From Planococcus soli (GTDB lineage: Bacteria; Bacillota; Bacilli; Bacillales_A; Planococcaceae), in the NCBI RefSeq assembly GCF_016881065.1, contig NZ_WXYN01000051.1, forward strand, positions 310,001 to 374,000: a stretch of 64,000 nt of DNA, given 5' to 3'. Below, one piece after another: positions 1-8,305 of the stretch (its first letter is position 1; every line of letters starts with the position of its first letter). Both the position numbers and the translations under genes were made by a program. The notes under the pieces are model-generated. The model saw only the letters and a list, made by a program, of their open reading frames with translations, had not been told where the DNA came from and did no database searches.

Positions 1-4
1 GGCT

Positions 5-33
5 AAGATCTCCTTTCAGGAGGTCTTTTTTTT
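5..33 (+). terminator. Rho-independent terminator of upstream gene
   Basis: A 10-bp stem (5-14 with 18-27, one G-T pair) has a 3-nt loop and runs into eight T residues. It ends a transcript coming from left of the window. By conserved order in Bacillales the upstream gene is likely mecA, but it is not visible here. Confidence 0.85.
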
Positions 34-76
34 ATTGCCAAAATGCTCCTAGTTCCATAAACTAGAAGAAAGGAGA

Positions 77-1183
77 GTGATCTATATATTAGTAGCCAAA
101 ACCAAACAACAGGAATTGTTTTATTTAACCGGCAAGCATTCCCGCACAGAACTCAGGGAGATGCGCCAGCGAAAACAATTTTTTTGCCCTTCCTGCAAGG
201 CGCCATTGCATTTGAAAATCGGAGAAATCAACATCCCTCATTTTGCCCACCAGACTCGTACAGATTGCGACACTTTCAGCGAACCAGAATCTTCTCTTCA
301 TCTCCAAGGAAAACTTCTTCTTTACCAATTCTTCTCTCAGTTAAACCTCAAAGCCGAATTAGAAAGCTATGTTCCCCAAATCCGTCAGCGTGCGGATCTT
401 TTGGTCAACCGCCAACTTGCAATTGAATTTCAATGCAGTACAATTCCGGTCCAACAACTCAAACAGCGATCCGAAGGTTATTTAAAGATGAATTTGGAGC
501 CTATTTGGATCAAAGGCTTAAAAGAATCCTGCCGCGAAGGAATAAGTTTACTCAGACTGAAAACGCATGAATTTGAAATGAGGCAAAACGTCGCCGGAAC
601 TTTTTTCATCCTGTTGTTCTACCCACCGGACAATCGATTTTACTATCATTCAAACTTGTTTTATGTGAGCTCGAATCGTTGGGTAGGAAAAACCAAGTCA
701 ATCGAGGCAAGCAAGCAAGTTTTTCCTTTCGCAATCCCAAAGTTTCTGACCAAAGAGGAATTTAATAAAGTTCTGGGAATTTTTCGGAATGTGCGCCAGC
801 AATACATCCGAAGCCAGCTGTATAACGAAAATCGAATAAAAAGTTTGTACTGCCGATTATGTTATGAGTTGCAGCTGGATATGACTAATTTGCCGGCTCA
901 TTTCGGAATTCCATTGCTCGGTGCCGAATGTCTGAAGCAGCCGGCGGTGTTGTGGCAGTTGCAGGCAGCGGCGGCATGGGAAAAGGGGATTTCGGTGGAT
1001 TCGCTAATCGCTTCTGGAAAACTAGTGCTATCAGATCCTTCAAGGGCTCCTGAAGCAACGGAAATAATGTCTAGCTACCTGGATTTATATTTGCTGTTAA
1101 AAGAGGGTTTTTCAAAAGATTCCAGCCTTTTGGAAATCACCTATGATAACTATTGCAAAAACTTGCGAAAATTGAGAAAATAA
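77..1183 (+). CDS. coiA: Competence protein CoiA-like nuclease
   Basis: CoiA family protein, a predicted nuclease needed in naturally competent Firmicutes for processing incoming DNA during recombination. The N-terminal part carries a zinc-ribbon-like set (C37, C40, H55, H58, C64). A PD-(D/E)xK nuclease core follows, with D107 in an RAD motif and E117-F-Q119 in IEFQ, the usual CoiA signature. The length of about 365 aa is typical. The start is uncertain: GTG at 77 lies only 2 nt after the AAAGGAG at 68-74, so a slightly downstream non-standard start is possible; family members begin near the LVA at residues 5-7. It precedes pepF, as in B. subtilis. Family assignment is firm; a role in competence is inferred. 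Confidence 0.85.
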   Translation: MIYILVAKTKQQELFYLTGKHSRTELREMRQRKQFFCPSCKAPLHLKIGEINIPHFAHQTRTDCDTFSEPESSLHLQGKLLLYQFFSQLNLKAELESYVPQIRQRADLLVNRQLAIEFQCSTIPVQQLKQRSEGYLKMNLEPIWIKGLKESCREGISLLRLKTHEFEMRQNVAGTFFILLFYPPDNRFYYHSNLFYVSSNRWVGKTKSIEASKQVFPFAIPKFLTKEEFNKVLGIFRNVRQQYIRSQLYNENRIKSLYCRLCYELQLDMTNLPAHFGIPLLGAECLKQPAVLWQLQAAAAWEKGISVDSLIASGKLVLSDPSRAPEATEIMSSYLDLYLLLKEGFSKDSSLLEITYDNYCKNLRKLRK

Positions 1184-1228
1184 GGTGTAGTTCGTTTCCC
1201 GAAAGAATGGGACAGAGGAGGAAATTTA

Positions 1229-3037
1229 ATGGTCAACAAAGTATTGGCAAGAGAAGAAGTTCCAACAGAATTAACGTGGAGATTGGAAGATATATTCGAA
1301 ACCGATGAACTTTGGGAAAAAGAATTTGTGGAAGTTTCTGCAATCGGAGATAAAGCAGAGTCGTATCAAGGAAAATTGCAGGAAAGTGCGGAAGCGCTTT
1401 ATGAGGTGCTGGTTTATAAAGATGAGTTGACCGAACGGTTGAGACGCCTTTATACTTATTCGCATATGCGCTACGATCAGGATACGACCAATTCGAAATA
1501 CCAGGCGATGGACAGCCGTGTGAAATCTTTGTTTGCGAAAGTCTCTGCTGGCTTGTCATTCCTGACGCCTGAAATACTGGCTCTGGAAGAATCTGTCCTA
1601 AACGGCTATGTGGAAAGCCACAAAGGCTTAAGTTTGTACAAGCAGGCGCTTGAGGAATTGAATTCACTTCGTCCGCATGTATTGCCTGCCGAGCAGGAAT
1701 CCTTGCTGGCGCAAATGTCCGAGGTAAGCCGCGCATCATCAGAAACGTTCGGCATGCTGAACAATGCAGATTTGGAGTTTCCAGAAATAGAAGATGAGTC
1801 AGGCGAAAAAGTCCAAATTACGCATGGCAATTACATCCGCTTTTTGGAAAGCAAAGATCGCCGCGTGCGGGAAGATGCATTTAAAGCAGTTTATGCAACC
1901 TATGGCAAATTCCGCAATACTTTTGCTTCCACGCTTTCGGGCAACATTAAGCGCGATAACGTTAACGCACGGATCCGGAAGTTTGAGTCAGCTCGCCAGG
2001 CAGCCTTAGCTGACGACCATATCCCGGAAGCTGTTTACGATAACCTGGTGGAGACTGTCAACAATAACCTTCATCTTTTGCACCGCTATGCAGCGTTGCG
2101 CAAGGAAGTACTTGGAATCGACAAAGTGCATATGTGGGACATGCACACTCCTTTGGTTAAAGAAGTGAAAATGGAGATTCCATATGAAAATGCCACAGGG
2201 ATTATGCTGAAAGGCCTTGGAGCACTTGGCGAGGAATACGTAGGCATTGTTCAAGAAGGCATCAACAACCGCTGGGTAGACGTCAAAGAGAACAAAGGAA
2301 AGCGCAGCGGAGCATATTCATCCGGTGCTTATGGGACCAATCCCTATATCCTGATGAACTGGCAGGACAATGTAGACAATTTGTTCACATTGGCCCATGA
2401 ATTTGGCCACAGTGTCCATAGCTATTATACACGCGCAAACCAGCCGTATATTTACGGTGATTATTCGATTTTCGTAGCGGAAGTGGCTTCGACCACCAAC
2501 GAAGCTCTGCTGAACGAATACATGGTAAAATCCACTGAGGACGACCAGGAGCGCATTTACTTATTGAACCACTGGCTTGATGGATTCCGCGGAACGGTAT
2601 TCCGCCAGACCATGTTTGCCGAGTTTGAACACATGATACACAAAATGGATCAGGACGGGGAAGCATTAACAGCTGATCGCCTGACAGAGGTTTACTACGA
2701 ACTAAACCAAAAGTATTTCGGACCGGATGTGGCAGTCGATGAAGAAATCGGATTGGAGTGGGCAAGAATTCCACACTTCTACTATAATTATTATGTCTTC
2801 CAGTACGCCACGGGCTTTAGTGCTGCGACAGCATTGAGCAAAGGAATACTTGAAGAAGGGCAACCTGCAGTAGATCGCTATATTAATGAATTCCTAAAGG
2901 CCGGCAGCTCGGACTATCCGATTGAAGTGCTGAAAAAAGCCGGTGTCGATATGACGCAGTCGAAAGCTGTTGAAGAAGCGTGCAAAGTATTTGAACAAAA
3001 GCTGAATGAACTCGAAAAATTATTGCTGAATAAATAA
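1229..3037 (+). CDS. pepF: Oligoendopeptidase F (M3 family)
   Basis: Cytoplasmic zinc metallopeptidase of family M3B that hydrolyses oligopeptides of roughly 7-17 residues, in peptide turnover. The active site HEFGH is at residues 390-394, and the third zinc ligand is E418 in the FVAEVAST stretch, 24 residues after the second His. The length of 602 aa matches the family. The ATG is preceded by GAGGAGG at good spacing. It lies 45 bp after coiA and just before roxS, the conserved Bacillales order. A strong terminator follows. Confidence 0.95.
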   Translation: MVNKVLAREEVPTELTWRLEDIFETDELWEKEFVEVSAIGDKAESYQGKLQESAEALYEVLVYKDELTERLRRLYTYSHMRYDQDTTNSKYQAMDSRVKSLFAKVSAGLSFLTPEILALEESVLNGYVESHKGLSLYKQALEELNSLRPHVLPAEQESLLAQMSEVSRASSETFGMLNNADLEFPEIEDESGEKVQITHGNYIRFLESKDRRVREDAFKAVYATYGKFRNTFASTLSGNIKRDNVNARIRKFESARQAALADDHIPEAVYDNLVETVNNNLHLLHRYAALRKEVLGIDKVHMWDMHTPLVKEVKMEIPYENATGIMLKGLGALGEEYVGIVQEGINNRWVDVKENKGKRSGAYSSGAYGTNPYILMNWQDNVDNLFTLAHEFGHSVHSYYTRANQPYIYGDYSIFVAEVASTTNEALLNEYMVKSTEDDQERIYLLNHWLDGFRGTVFRQTMFAEFEHMIHKMDQDGEALTADRLTEVYYELNQKYFGPDVAVDEEIGLEWARIPHFYYNYYVFQYATGFSAATALSKGILEEGQPAVDRYINEFLKAGSSDYPIEVLKKAGVDMTQSKAVEEACKVFEQKLNELEKLLLNK

Positions 3038-3043
3038 ATAAGC

Positions 3044-3084
3044 AAAAGAAGTAGACTTCATAACTCTACTTCTTTTCTTTTTGC
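3044..3084 (+). terminator. Terminator of pepF
   Basis: A 12-bp perfect stem (3044-3055 with 3065-3076) is followed by a T-rich tract just after the pepF stop codon. Confidence 0.85.
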
Positions 3085-3144
3085 TATATAGGAATAATTA
3101 AAAGGAATAGTTGAAATGTATAAAGAAGATTGATTATGACGAAA

Positions 3145-3217
3145 TTGTGAAAGTCTTTGTGAATTATTGCATTAACTATTATTCCGTGATAAGATTAAGT
3201 TGTGAAATAAATCACAT
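3145..3217 (+). promoter_or_regulatory. roxS promoter with Rex-type operator
   Basis: A sigma-A promoter is visible: TTGCAT (3167-3172), a 17-bp spacer, and TAAGAT (3190-3195) with a TG extended -10 element. At 3200-3217 lies TTGTGA-N6-TCACAT, one base from the Rex (NADH-sensing repressor) consensus TTGTGA-N6-TCACAA, and a perfect TGTGA-N6-TCACA of Fnr type. It overlaps the start site, fitting repression. Two more TTGTGA half sites are at 3145-3150 and 3157-3162, upstream of the -35. Rex and ResD/SrrA control of this sRNA is known in B. subtilis and S. aureus. Confidence 0.75.
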
Positions 3218-3312
3218 ACAAACATACACCCCTTTGTTTGAGCGTGAACATTTCTCCCATCCCCTTTGTGTAATATAGAAAGGCGCCTTCCGGACGTGGA
3301 AGGCGCCTTTCG
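3204..3312 (+). ncRNA. roxS: Small regulatory RNA RoxS/RsaE
   Basis: Conserved trans-acting sRNA (RsaE in Staphylococcus, RoxS in Bacillus) that base-pairs with mRNAs of central and redox metabolism through C-rich loops. The 5' part (CACATACAAACATAC) and the two CCCCTTTG motifs (3229-3236 and 3261-3268), the second preceded by TCTCCCAT, match my memory of the family. It lies between pepF and spxH, the location known for S. aureus and B. subtilis. It ends in a 13-bp perfect stem (3279-3291 with 3298-3310, loop GGACGT); the trailing T tract is weak (CTTTCGCTTT). The start is set from the promoter and could be 3202-3204. No credible ORF occupies it. Confidence 0.9.
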
Positions 3313-3390
3313 CTTTGGGAAAAGAAAAGCGGCAGCGCCCGTGTAGCTCTGACGGGCATTTATAAAAGGTTTTATTTCCACTAACTGGAT

Positions 3391-3495
3391 ATACTTTCTG
3401 ATCCTATTTAAATACTTTCTAGTTCAAGCCAAATACTTTCCAGCAGAAATCAATTACTTTCCCAAAACCTTAAAATACTTTCCGAAGCCAAATCC
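3391..3495. repeat. Five-unit 21-bp periodic ATACTTTC array
   Basis: The octamer ATACTTTC starts at 3391, 3412, 3433 and 3475, and its one-base variant TTACTTTC at 3454. The spacing is therefore exactly 21 bp four times in a row. Bases 9-21 of each unit vary, but the first four units end in AA. The array fills the space between roxS and the spxH terminator and has no long ORF in either strand. Function unknown. Confidence 0.9.
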
Positions 3496-3500
3496 GAGCC

Positions 3501-3541
3501 AAAAAAATAACCTGTCTCCCACAAGTGGGAGGCAGGTTATT
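3501..3541 (-). terminator. Terminator of spxH-yjbI
   Basis: A long inverted repeat (3507-3523 with 3526-3541, one mismatch) contains the spxH stop codon and is followed on the minus strand by a run of T residues (3501-3507 read in complement). Confidence 0.85.
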
Positions 3542-4334
3542 TTACTTTCCATAAGGTTTCTTTCGGCATGCAGATGCGTTCGAGCTTTTGTTGAAGAACT
3601 TGTTTCTTCAGTTCGCATTCTGCGGTTTGTTCGGAAATATTGTATATAGAAGCAATTTCTCTAGTTGCCATAGTTGAGTATTTTGTAAAAAGATCATCCA
3701 AAGATGGTGGGGTTTGCCGGTTCAGGCTTTCTTCCCCCAGCATTTCTTGTAAAATTGTTTGATAAACATCATAAGAATAAAGTCCGGATACTTTCACGCC
3801 TTCGTCTTCAATGCACTCGTTAAAAAAGACGATGCTTGGCACTTCGTTGATTTCCATTTCGCGGGTAATCTGTAAATCGCATTGGAAAGCTTTTGCGGTA
3901 TGTACAGAATGAAAATCCAATTTGAATTCTTCCTGATCCAATTCTGCTTCTTCCGCTATTTCCAACAAGACGCTGTATGAAGAAACATCTTTGGACTGAA
4001 GGAACAGATGCTCCTGGAGTTTGTGAAGGAACCGGTTTCCTGAACGTTTTCCCTGAAGTTCTGCAGCTTTTATCGCTACAGACGGCAAGACAGGATGCGT
4101 CAAATTATCGGTATCAATATTTGATGACAGTGTTGACTTGTTTAAGTTGAATAATTGCGTACTCAAGACAATGCGCATGGAAAAATAATGGCCGTATTCG
4201 ATTTGTAATTTCCGGATGATTCCTTGCAGTTCCCAGCATTCCGAGTTTAATGGATCTACGAAAACGTATAGTTCCATTGGTTTAAAGGAATTCGCAGGCT
4301 CACGAATCTCCTGAGCCAAATCTAAGTTGCTCAC
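3537..4334 (-). CDS. spxH: SpxH (YjbH), ClpXP adaptor for Spx
   Basis: DsbA/thioredoxin-like protein of the YjbH/SpxH family. In B. subtilis and S. aureus it binds the stress regulator Spx and hands it to ClpXP for degradation. The N-terminal strand reads MELYVFVDPLNSECWEL: the usual redox CxxC of the family is NSEC here, so the first Cys is missing and only one remains. The middle helical part and the C-terminal helix-rich tail (ending near ASIYNISEQTAECELKKQ) are present, and 265 aa is near the family length. The GTG start overlaps the yjbI stop (GTGA), with AGTTGGAG just upstream. Translational coupling with the globin is likely. Cysteine loss suggests the adaptor role does not depend on a disulfide. 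Confidence 0.88.
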   Translation of the reverse strand: MSNLDLAQEIREPANSFKPMELYVFVDPLNSECWELQGIIRKLQIEYGHYFSMRIVLSTQLFNLNKSTLSSNIDTDNLTHPVLPSVAIKAAELQGKRSGNRFLHKLQEHLFLQSKDVSSYSVLLEIAEEAELDQEEFKLDFHSVHTAKAFQCDLQITREMEINEVPSIVFFNECIEDEGVKVSGLYSYDVYQTILQEMLGEESLNRQTPPSLDDLFTKYSTMATREIASIYNISEQTAECELKKQVLQQKLERICMPKETLWKVK

Positions 4335-4729
4335 TCCAACTCCTCCTCACTGTCATACTCATTGATCATATGATGCGCAGTCATAACAAGGCGATTGTAT
4401 AACGTTTCACGGAATTTTCCGCTTAACCCCACTTCGTCCATTGCTTCACTCATGCACTCCAGCCAAGCCTGAGCTCTGGCAGGCGTAATTGCGAATGGGT
4501 GATGTCTTGCCTTTAGTCTCGGATGGCCATGCTCTTCTGAATAAAGGTTGGGTCCACCTAAGTATTGGGTCAAAAATTGTTTTTGTTTACGGGCGGTCTC
4601 TGAAAGATCATTTGGAAAAATAGGCTGCAGCTGTGGATGCTCCGCTACGCGGGCATAAAATGCATCGACTAACTTTGATAATGTTTCCGCACCAATTTCA
4701 TCATACGGAATAATAGGTTTTCCAGTCAT
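4331..4729 (-). CDS. yjbI: Truncated haemoglobin (group II, YjbI)
   Basis: Group II truncated globin (trHbO), a small haem protein. In S. aureus the YjbI homologue has been linked with YjbH. The globin fold is visible: a Tyr in LVDAFYARVAEHP at the B10 region, the FLTQYLGGP stretch, and a proximal His in LKARHHPFAIT, all typical of trHbO. The length of 132 aa is normal. It is the first gene of a two-gene operon with spxH (4-bp overlap), a pairing conserved in Bacillales. A role in oxygen or nitric-oxide sensing or detoxification is inferred from the family. Confidence 0.92.
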   Translation of the reverse strand: MTGKPIIPYDEIGAETLSKLVDAFYARVAEHPQLQPIFPNDLSETARKQKQFLTQYLGGPNLYSEEHGHPRLKARHHPFAITPARAQAWLECMSEAMDEVGLSGKFRETLYNRLVMTAHHMINEYDSEEELE

Positions 4730-4842
4730 TATCGTGTCTCCTTTGCTTTAGCTGTAAATTCATTCTAACAACGCAGCCCGAATATCTCAAACAAATCGAT
4801 TGAGCAGCTGCCAAATTTTAGGTTTAGAGAATATTATTTTGT

Positions 4843-5421
4843 TCAGTTGACAGATGCAGAATCCATAAAGCGGGCAATTTTTTTGTTTGCCGGCCGTTCA
4901 GGAATCTCTTGTTGCTGAAGGAAATGGAAAAAGCGCTCTTGGCCAGTTTCGGCATCTGCCACTTCAAACTCCAGTTCGAAATCCTCTTGTCCATTGTACT
5001 CAGAATGATCGATGACCAGTAAGCCTTCCAGGTAATTGAATTCCACGCGGTGAGTAGTCAATGTGCCGATCGTTTTCAATTCCGCAATTGATACATCCAT
5101 TTTTTGAAGAGCATCTGATACTTCAGCTGCTTCGAAAATTTTTAATTCGAGCATGCGCTGCGCCTGCTCTTTGGTCAATTTATCGGTAGTTTCGTAATGG
5201 CCGACAGGAGCAGGAGTTTTCAACGTGCACTCAAAAAGGCCGCTTTTGTTCCGAATGCGCAAGGCGCTGTGCTGTGTCTTTAATTGAAAATTATCGGTAT
5301 CAAAATAATGGTTATGCTGGGTGACAGGACCGTTATGGAAAGCCGCAAAATCTTTCAGCAAGCGTGTATATTCTTCTTTTGTCAGCATGTTTTTAAATTC
5401 GATTTCAAGTTCTTTTGTCAT
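4843..5421 (-). CDS. yjbK: CYTH domain phosphatase-like protein YjbK
   Basis: CYTH (adenylate cyclase/thiamine triphosphatase) superfamily protein of 192 aa. The hallmark ExExK is at residues 6-10 (EIEFK), and the tunnel-lining charged strands (RIRNKSGLFECTLKTP, HRVEFNYL, DFELEFE) are in order. Family members bind or hydrolyse triphosphates using divalent metal; B. subtilis YjbK has been studied as a CYTH phosphatase. ATG at 5421 is preferred over the upstream GTG, because that GTG is part of the AGAGAGGTG ribosome binding site. It is divergent from the yjbL-sasB-nadK operon, next to the alarmone synthetase, as in B. subtilis. Confidence 0.88.
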   Translation of the reverse strand: MTKELEIEFKNMLTKEEYTRLLKDFAAFHNGPVTQHNHYFDTDNFQLKTQHSALRIRNKSGLFECTLKTPAPVGHYETTDKLTKEQAQRMLELKIFEAAEVSDALQKMDVSIAELKTIGTLTTHRVEFNYLEGLLVIDHSEYNGQEDFELEFEVADAETGQERFFHFLQQQEIPERPANKKIARFMDSASVN

Positions 5422-5532
5422 AGGGAACACCTCTCTGTTAACTTCATTATCGGATAGTTTAGTGCAAACTGCAACGAATGGCAGAGCTGTGTTAAAATAT
5501 CATTATTAAGAAGCTAGAAAGGAAGTATCGAT

Positions 5533-5922
5533 TTGCACAAATTCGTAGCGGTAAACCGAACCGAAATCACTGAAAACAACATTGAATTTTTCATTGAAGA
5601 AACTGAACCATCTGAAGCAATTGAAGCGTCAGGACAAATGCTCACAGATTCTGACAATCAGGCGTTTGTCTATTTGCTGGATACGGGTACTGACTATATA
5701 TATGTTCAGTTTGGCGTACATACATGGCCAGCGTTGACCAAAGCGCTGCAGCAAAAAAAAGTTCCGCTCCTGACATGGGGCAAACAAGTCATGCCGCTGG
5801 CAGAGTTCCACGAAGAACTATGGATGCTGGTGGAGAACATAGAAGGCAATGACAACTACGGAGAAGCTTTCCGTACTGCTGTAGAACAGGCATTTCATGA
5901 GGCACTTGCTTCACGATCTTAA
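5533..5922 (+). CDS. yjbL: UPF0738 family protein YjbL
   Basis: Uncharacterised 129-aa protein of the UPF0738/YjbL family, recognised by its position between the CYTH protein and the small alarmone synthetase and by its overall character: acidic, no membrane segment, with the stretch YIYVQFGVHTWPAL. Translation begins at TTG 5533 with AAAGGAAG at 5518-5525 as ribosome binding site; there is no ATG near. It is followed 21 bp later by sasB and is probably the first gene of its operon. No biochemical function is known to me. Confidence 0.8.
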   Translation: MHKFVAVNRTEITENNIEFFIEETEPSEAIEASGQMLTDSDNQAFVYLLDTGTDYIYVQFGVHTWPALTKALQQKKVPLLTWGKQVMPLAEFHEELWMLVENIEGNDNYGEAFRTAVEQAFHEALASRS

Positions 5923-5943
5923 AAGAAGTGAGGAGGACCGGAG

Positions 5944-6621
5944 ATGGGTCAATGGAATCGATTTTTAGCACCATATAAACAGGCAGTAGATGAATTAAAG
6001 ATAAAATTCAAAGGGATGCGAAGCCAGTTTGAAACCGACAACACAAATTCGCCGATTGAGTTTGTGACTGGCCGCGTCAAGCCTTTAGCGAGCATCTACG
6101 ACAAGACCCTGGAAAAAGGCATTCCATTTGAGCCTTCTGAAGAACTTGCCCATCAATTGCAGGATATCGCCGGAATTCGAATGATGTGCCAATTTGTCGG
6201 GGATATTGAGACGGTGGTCGGTTTGTTGAGGCAGCGTAAAGACTTGCGTATTGTGGAGGAAAAAGACTATATCTCCAATGAAAAACAAAGCGGCTACCGC
6301 TCATACCACGTCATTGTGGAATACCCGGTTCAGACCATCAGCGGAGAGCAGCTGATTTTAGCGGAAATTCAAATCCGGACTTTGGCAATGAATTTTTGGG
6401 CATCGATTGAGCATTCCCTGAATTACAAATACAAAGGTGTTTTTCCGGAAGAAATCAAGAACCGCCTTCAACGTGCCGCCGAAGCCGCGTTTCAATTGGA
6501 CGAGGAAATGTCGCAGATTCGGGATGAAATTCAGGATGCTCAGGCCTACTTCACCGAATTCAAGGAATCGCCTGGAACTCATTTTCGAACCGATAGAGAG
6601 GGAGGTCGACCAGAACGATGA
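5944..6621 (+). CDS. sasB: Small alarmone synthetase SasB/RelQ (YjbM)
   Basis: Single-domain (p)ppGpp synthetase that transfers pyrophosphate from ATP to GDP or GTP. In B. subtilis it is a tetramer and is activated by pppGpp. The RelA/SpoT synthetase domain spans about residues 40-180: ADP-binding start [15 protein letters not shown], then [24 protein letters not shown] and the catalytic [18 protein letters not shown]. No HD hydrolase, TGS or ACT domains are present, and 225 aa fits the RelQ group. A GGAGGACCGGAG ribosome site precedes the ATG. It overlaps nadK by 4 bp, the order conserved in Bacillales. Confidence 0.93.
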   Translation: MGQWNRFLAPYKQAVDELKIKFKGMRSQFETDNTNSPIEFVTGRVKPLASIYDKTLEKGIPFEPSEELAHQLQDIAGIRMMCQFVGDIETVVGLLRQRKDLRIVEEKDYISNEKQSGYRSYHVIVEYPVQTISGEQLILAEIQIRTLAMNFWASIEHSLNYKYKGVFPEEIKNRLQRAAEAAFQLDEEMSQIRDEIQDAQAYFTEFKESPGTHFRTDREGGRPER

Positions 6622-7424
6622 AATTTTATATCATATCAAGAAGCGACAAATTATCCAATGAACTGATGGCTACTGCTAGAAACTACCTGGAGGATTTCGG
6701 GATGGAGTGGAACGAAGAATCGCCTGATGTAGTCTTGTCGATTGGCGGGGATGGAACTTTGCTTCATGCATTCCATAAATACAGTGAAAAGCTGGCAGAT
6801 GTGGCTTTTGTCGGAATACATACAGGCCATCTTGGTTTTTATGCTGATTGGAAGCCGATTGAAATCGAGAAACTTGTTTTATCGATTGCCAAAAAGGAAT
6901 ATGAAGTGATCGAGTATCCATTGCTGGAAGTGAGCATCCATTACCAGAACCTGGAGGAACCGGCCGTTTATTTGGCGTTGAATGAGTCGACTGTCAAGTC
7001 TCCGGATGTCACATTGGTTATGGACGTCTTTTTAAATGAACATCATTTTGAACGCTTTAGAGGAGATGGCCTGTGCATGTCCACCCCTTCAGGCAGTACA
7101 GCTTATAACAAGGCGCTGGGAGGCGCCATCATCCATCCGTCGCTGCAGGCAATGCAATTGACAGAGATGGCTTCTATCAATAACCGGGTTTTCCGGACGG
7201 TGGGATCGCCGCTGGTCCTGCCTGGCCATCACCGTTGTGCCTTGCGCCCGGTAAAAGCGCCTGATTTCATGGTGACGATCGATCATCTTCAGCTGCTTCA
7301 TAAAGATGTAAAATCGATCGAATACAAAGTTGCAGATGAAAAAGTTCGATTTGCCAGATTCCGCGCGTTTCCATTCTGGCAGCGCGTCCACGATTCCTTT
7401 ATTGACAGCGAGCTTTCAGATTGA
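6618..7424 (+). CDS. nadK: NAD kinase
   Basis: ATP-dependent NAD kinase making NADP. The catalytic GGDGT is at residues 43-47, followed by HTGHLGF, an NE substrate motif (LALNESTV) and the glycine-rich [22 protein letters not shown]. The length of 268 aa is usual for the Gram-positive enzyme (PpnK, YjbN). Its ATG overlaps the sasB stop (ATGA), and its stop overlaps the start of the pseudouridine synthase. Co-transcription with the alarmone synthetase is conserved and places NADP supply next to stringent-response control. Confidence 0.95.
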   Translation: MKFYIISRSDKLSNELMATARNYLEDFGMEWNEESPDVVLSIGGDGTLLHAFHKYSEKLADVAFVGIHTGHLGFYADWKPIEIEKLVLSIAKKEYEVIEYPLLEVSIHYQNLEEPAVYLALNESTVKSPDVTLVMDVFLNEHHFERFRGDGLCMSTPSGSTAYNKALGGAIIHPSLQAMQLTEMASINNRVFRTVGSPLVLPGHHRCALRPVKAPDFMVTIDHLQLLHKDVKSIEYKVADEKVRFARFRAFPFWQRVHDSFIDSELSD

Positions 7425-8305
7425 GCGCCATGAAACCCTTTCAATTGACCTATACTGCTAAAGCCCCGAGCCTGTTGCGCGAGGCGCTAGAGGACTGGGG
7501 CATCTCCAAACGAACATTGGCTTCCGTCAAATATGGCGGCGGTCAGATTTTAGTGAATGATGCAGAAGTAACGGTCAGGCATCCCTTGAAAAAAGGCGAT
7601 GCCGTGACCGTTATTTTTCCGAATGAAGAGCATGGGAAAGGCTTATCTGCAGAAGACGGTGAGCTGGAAATCGTCTATGAAGACGAGGCGCTGCTGATTG
7701 TTGAAAAGCCGCCTTTGCAAAATACCATTCCATCGCGCGAGCATCCGTTTGGCAGCTTGGCCAATATTGTCGCGAAGCATTTCAATGACCACGGGATTCC
7801 TTCCACCCTGCATATTGCGACGCGGCTGGACCGGGACACTTCCGGGCTGGTTTGTATCGCAAAAAACCGCCATATCCATCACATGATCTCGCTGCAGCAG
7901 CAGGAGAAAAAGATGAAACGGCGGTACGAGGCATTGGTTCATGGAACAGTAGAAAAAGATGCATTTACGATTACTGCTCCCATCGGGCGAAAAAATGCCA
8001 GCATTATCGAAAGGGAAGTGCGTGAAGACGGGCAATTTGCAGAAACCGAAGTCCGCGTAATCGAGAAACTGGAAAGCTATTCGCATGTCACCTTGCAACT
8101 GAATACCGGAAGAACCCATCAGATCCGTGTCCATCTGGCCCATCTCGGCCATCCGCTGCTTGGGGATGATTTGTATGGGGGCAAGAGGGATTTGATCGGT
8201 CGCCAGGCGCTTCATTGTACGGAGTTGGAACTGATCCATCCGGTTTCTGGGGACTCGCTGTTTTTCAGTTCTTCGTTGAACCCGGACATGCAGTCATTGG
8301 TTTAA
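7421..8305 (+). CDS. yjbO: RluA-family pseudouridine synthase (YjbO)
   Basis: Ribosomal-RNA or tRNA pseudouridine synthase of the RluA/RluD family. An N-terminal S4-like RNA-binding part (about residues 10-75, with [10 protein letters not shown]) is followed by the catalytic domain. The conserved [13 protein letters not shown] contains the catalytic Asp at about residue 137; ETEVRVIE and [25 protein letters not shown] complete the signature. The start may be TTG 7421, overlapping the nadK stop, or ATG 7430; neither has a strong ribosome site. The RNA target cannot be told from sequence. It ends 4 bp inside the convergent prpE. Confidence 0.9.
   Translation: MSAMKPFQLTYTAKAPSLLREALEDWGISKRTLASVKYGGGQILVNDAEVTVRHPLKKGDAVTVIFPNEEHGKGLSAEDGELEIVYEDEALLIVEKPPLQNTIPSREHPFGSLANIVAKHFNDHGIPSTLHIATRLDRDTSGLVCIAKNRHIHHMISLQQQEKKMKRRYEALVHGTVEKDAFTITAPIGRKNASIIEREVREDGQFAETEVRVIEKLESYSHVTLQLNTGRTHQIRVHLAHLGHPLLGDDLYGGKRDLIGRQALHCTELELIHPVSGDSLFFSSSLNPDMQSLV

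Noticed and set aside
3172-3381. 69-codon minus-strand reading across roxS
   Set aside because: It covers the conserved sRNA and its terminator; no ribosome site.
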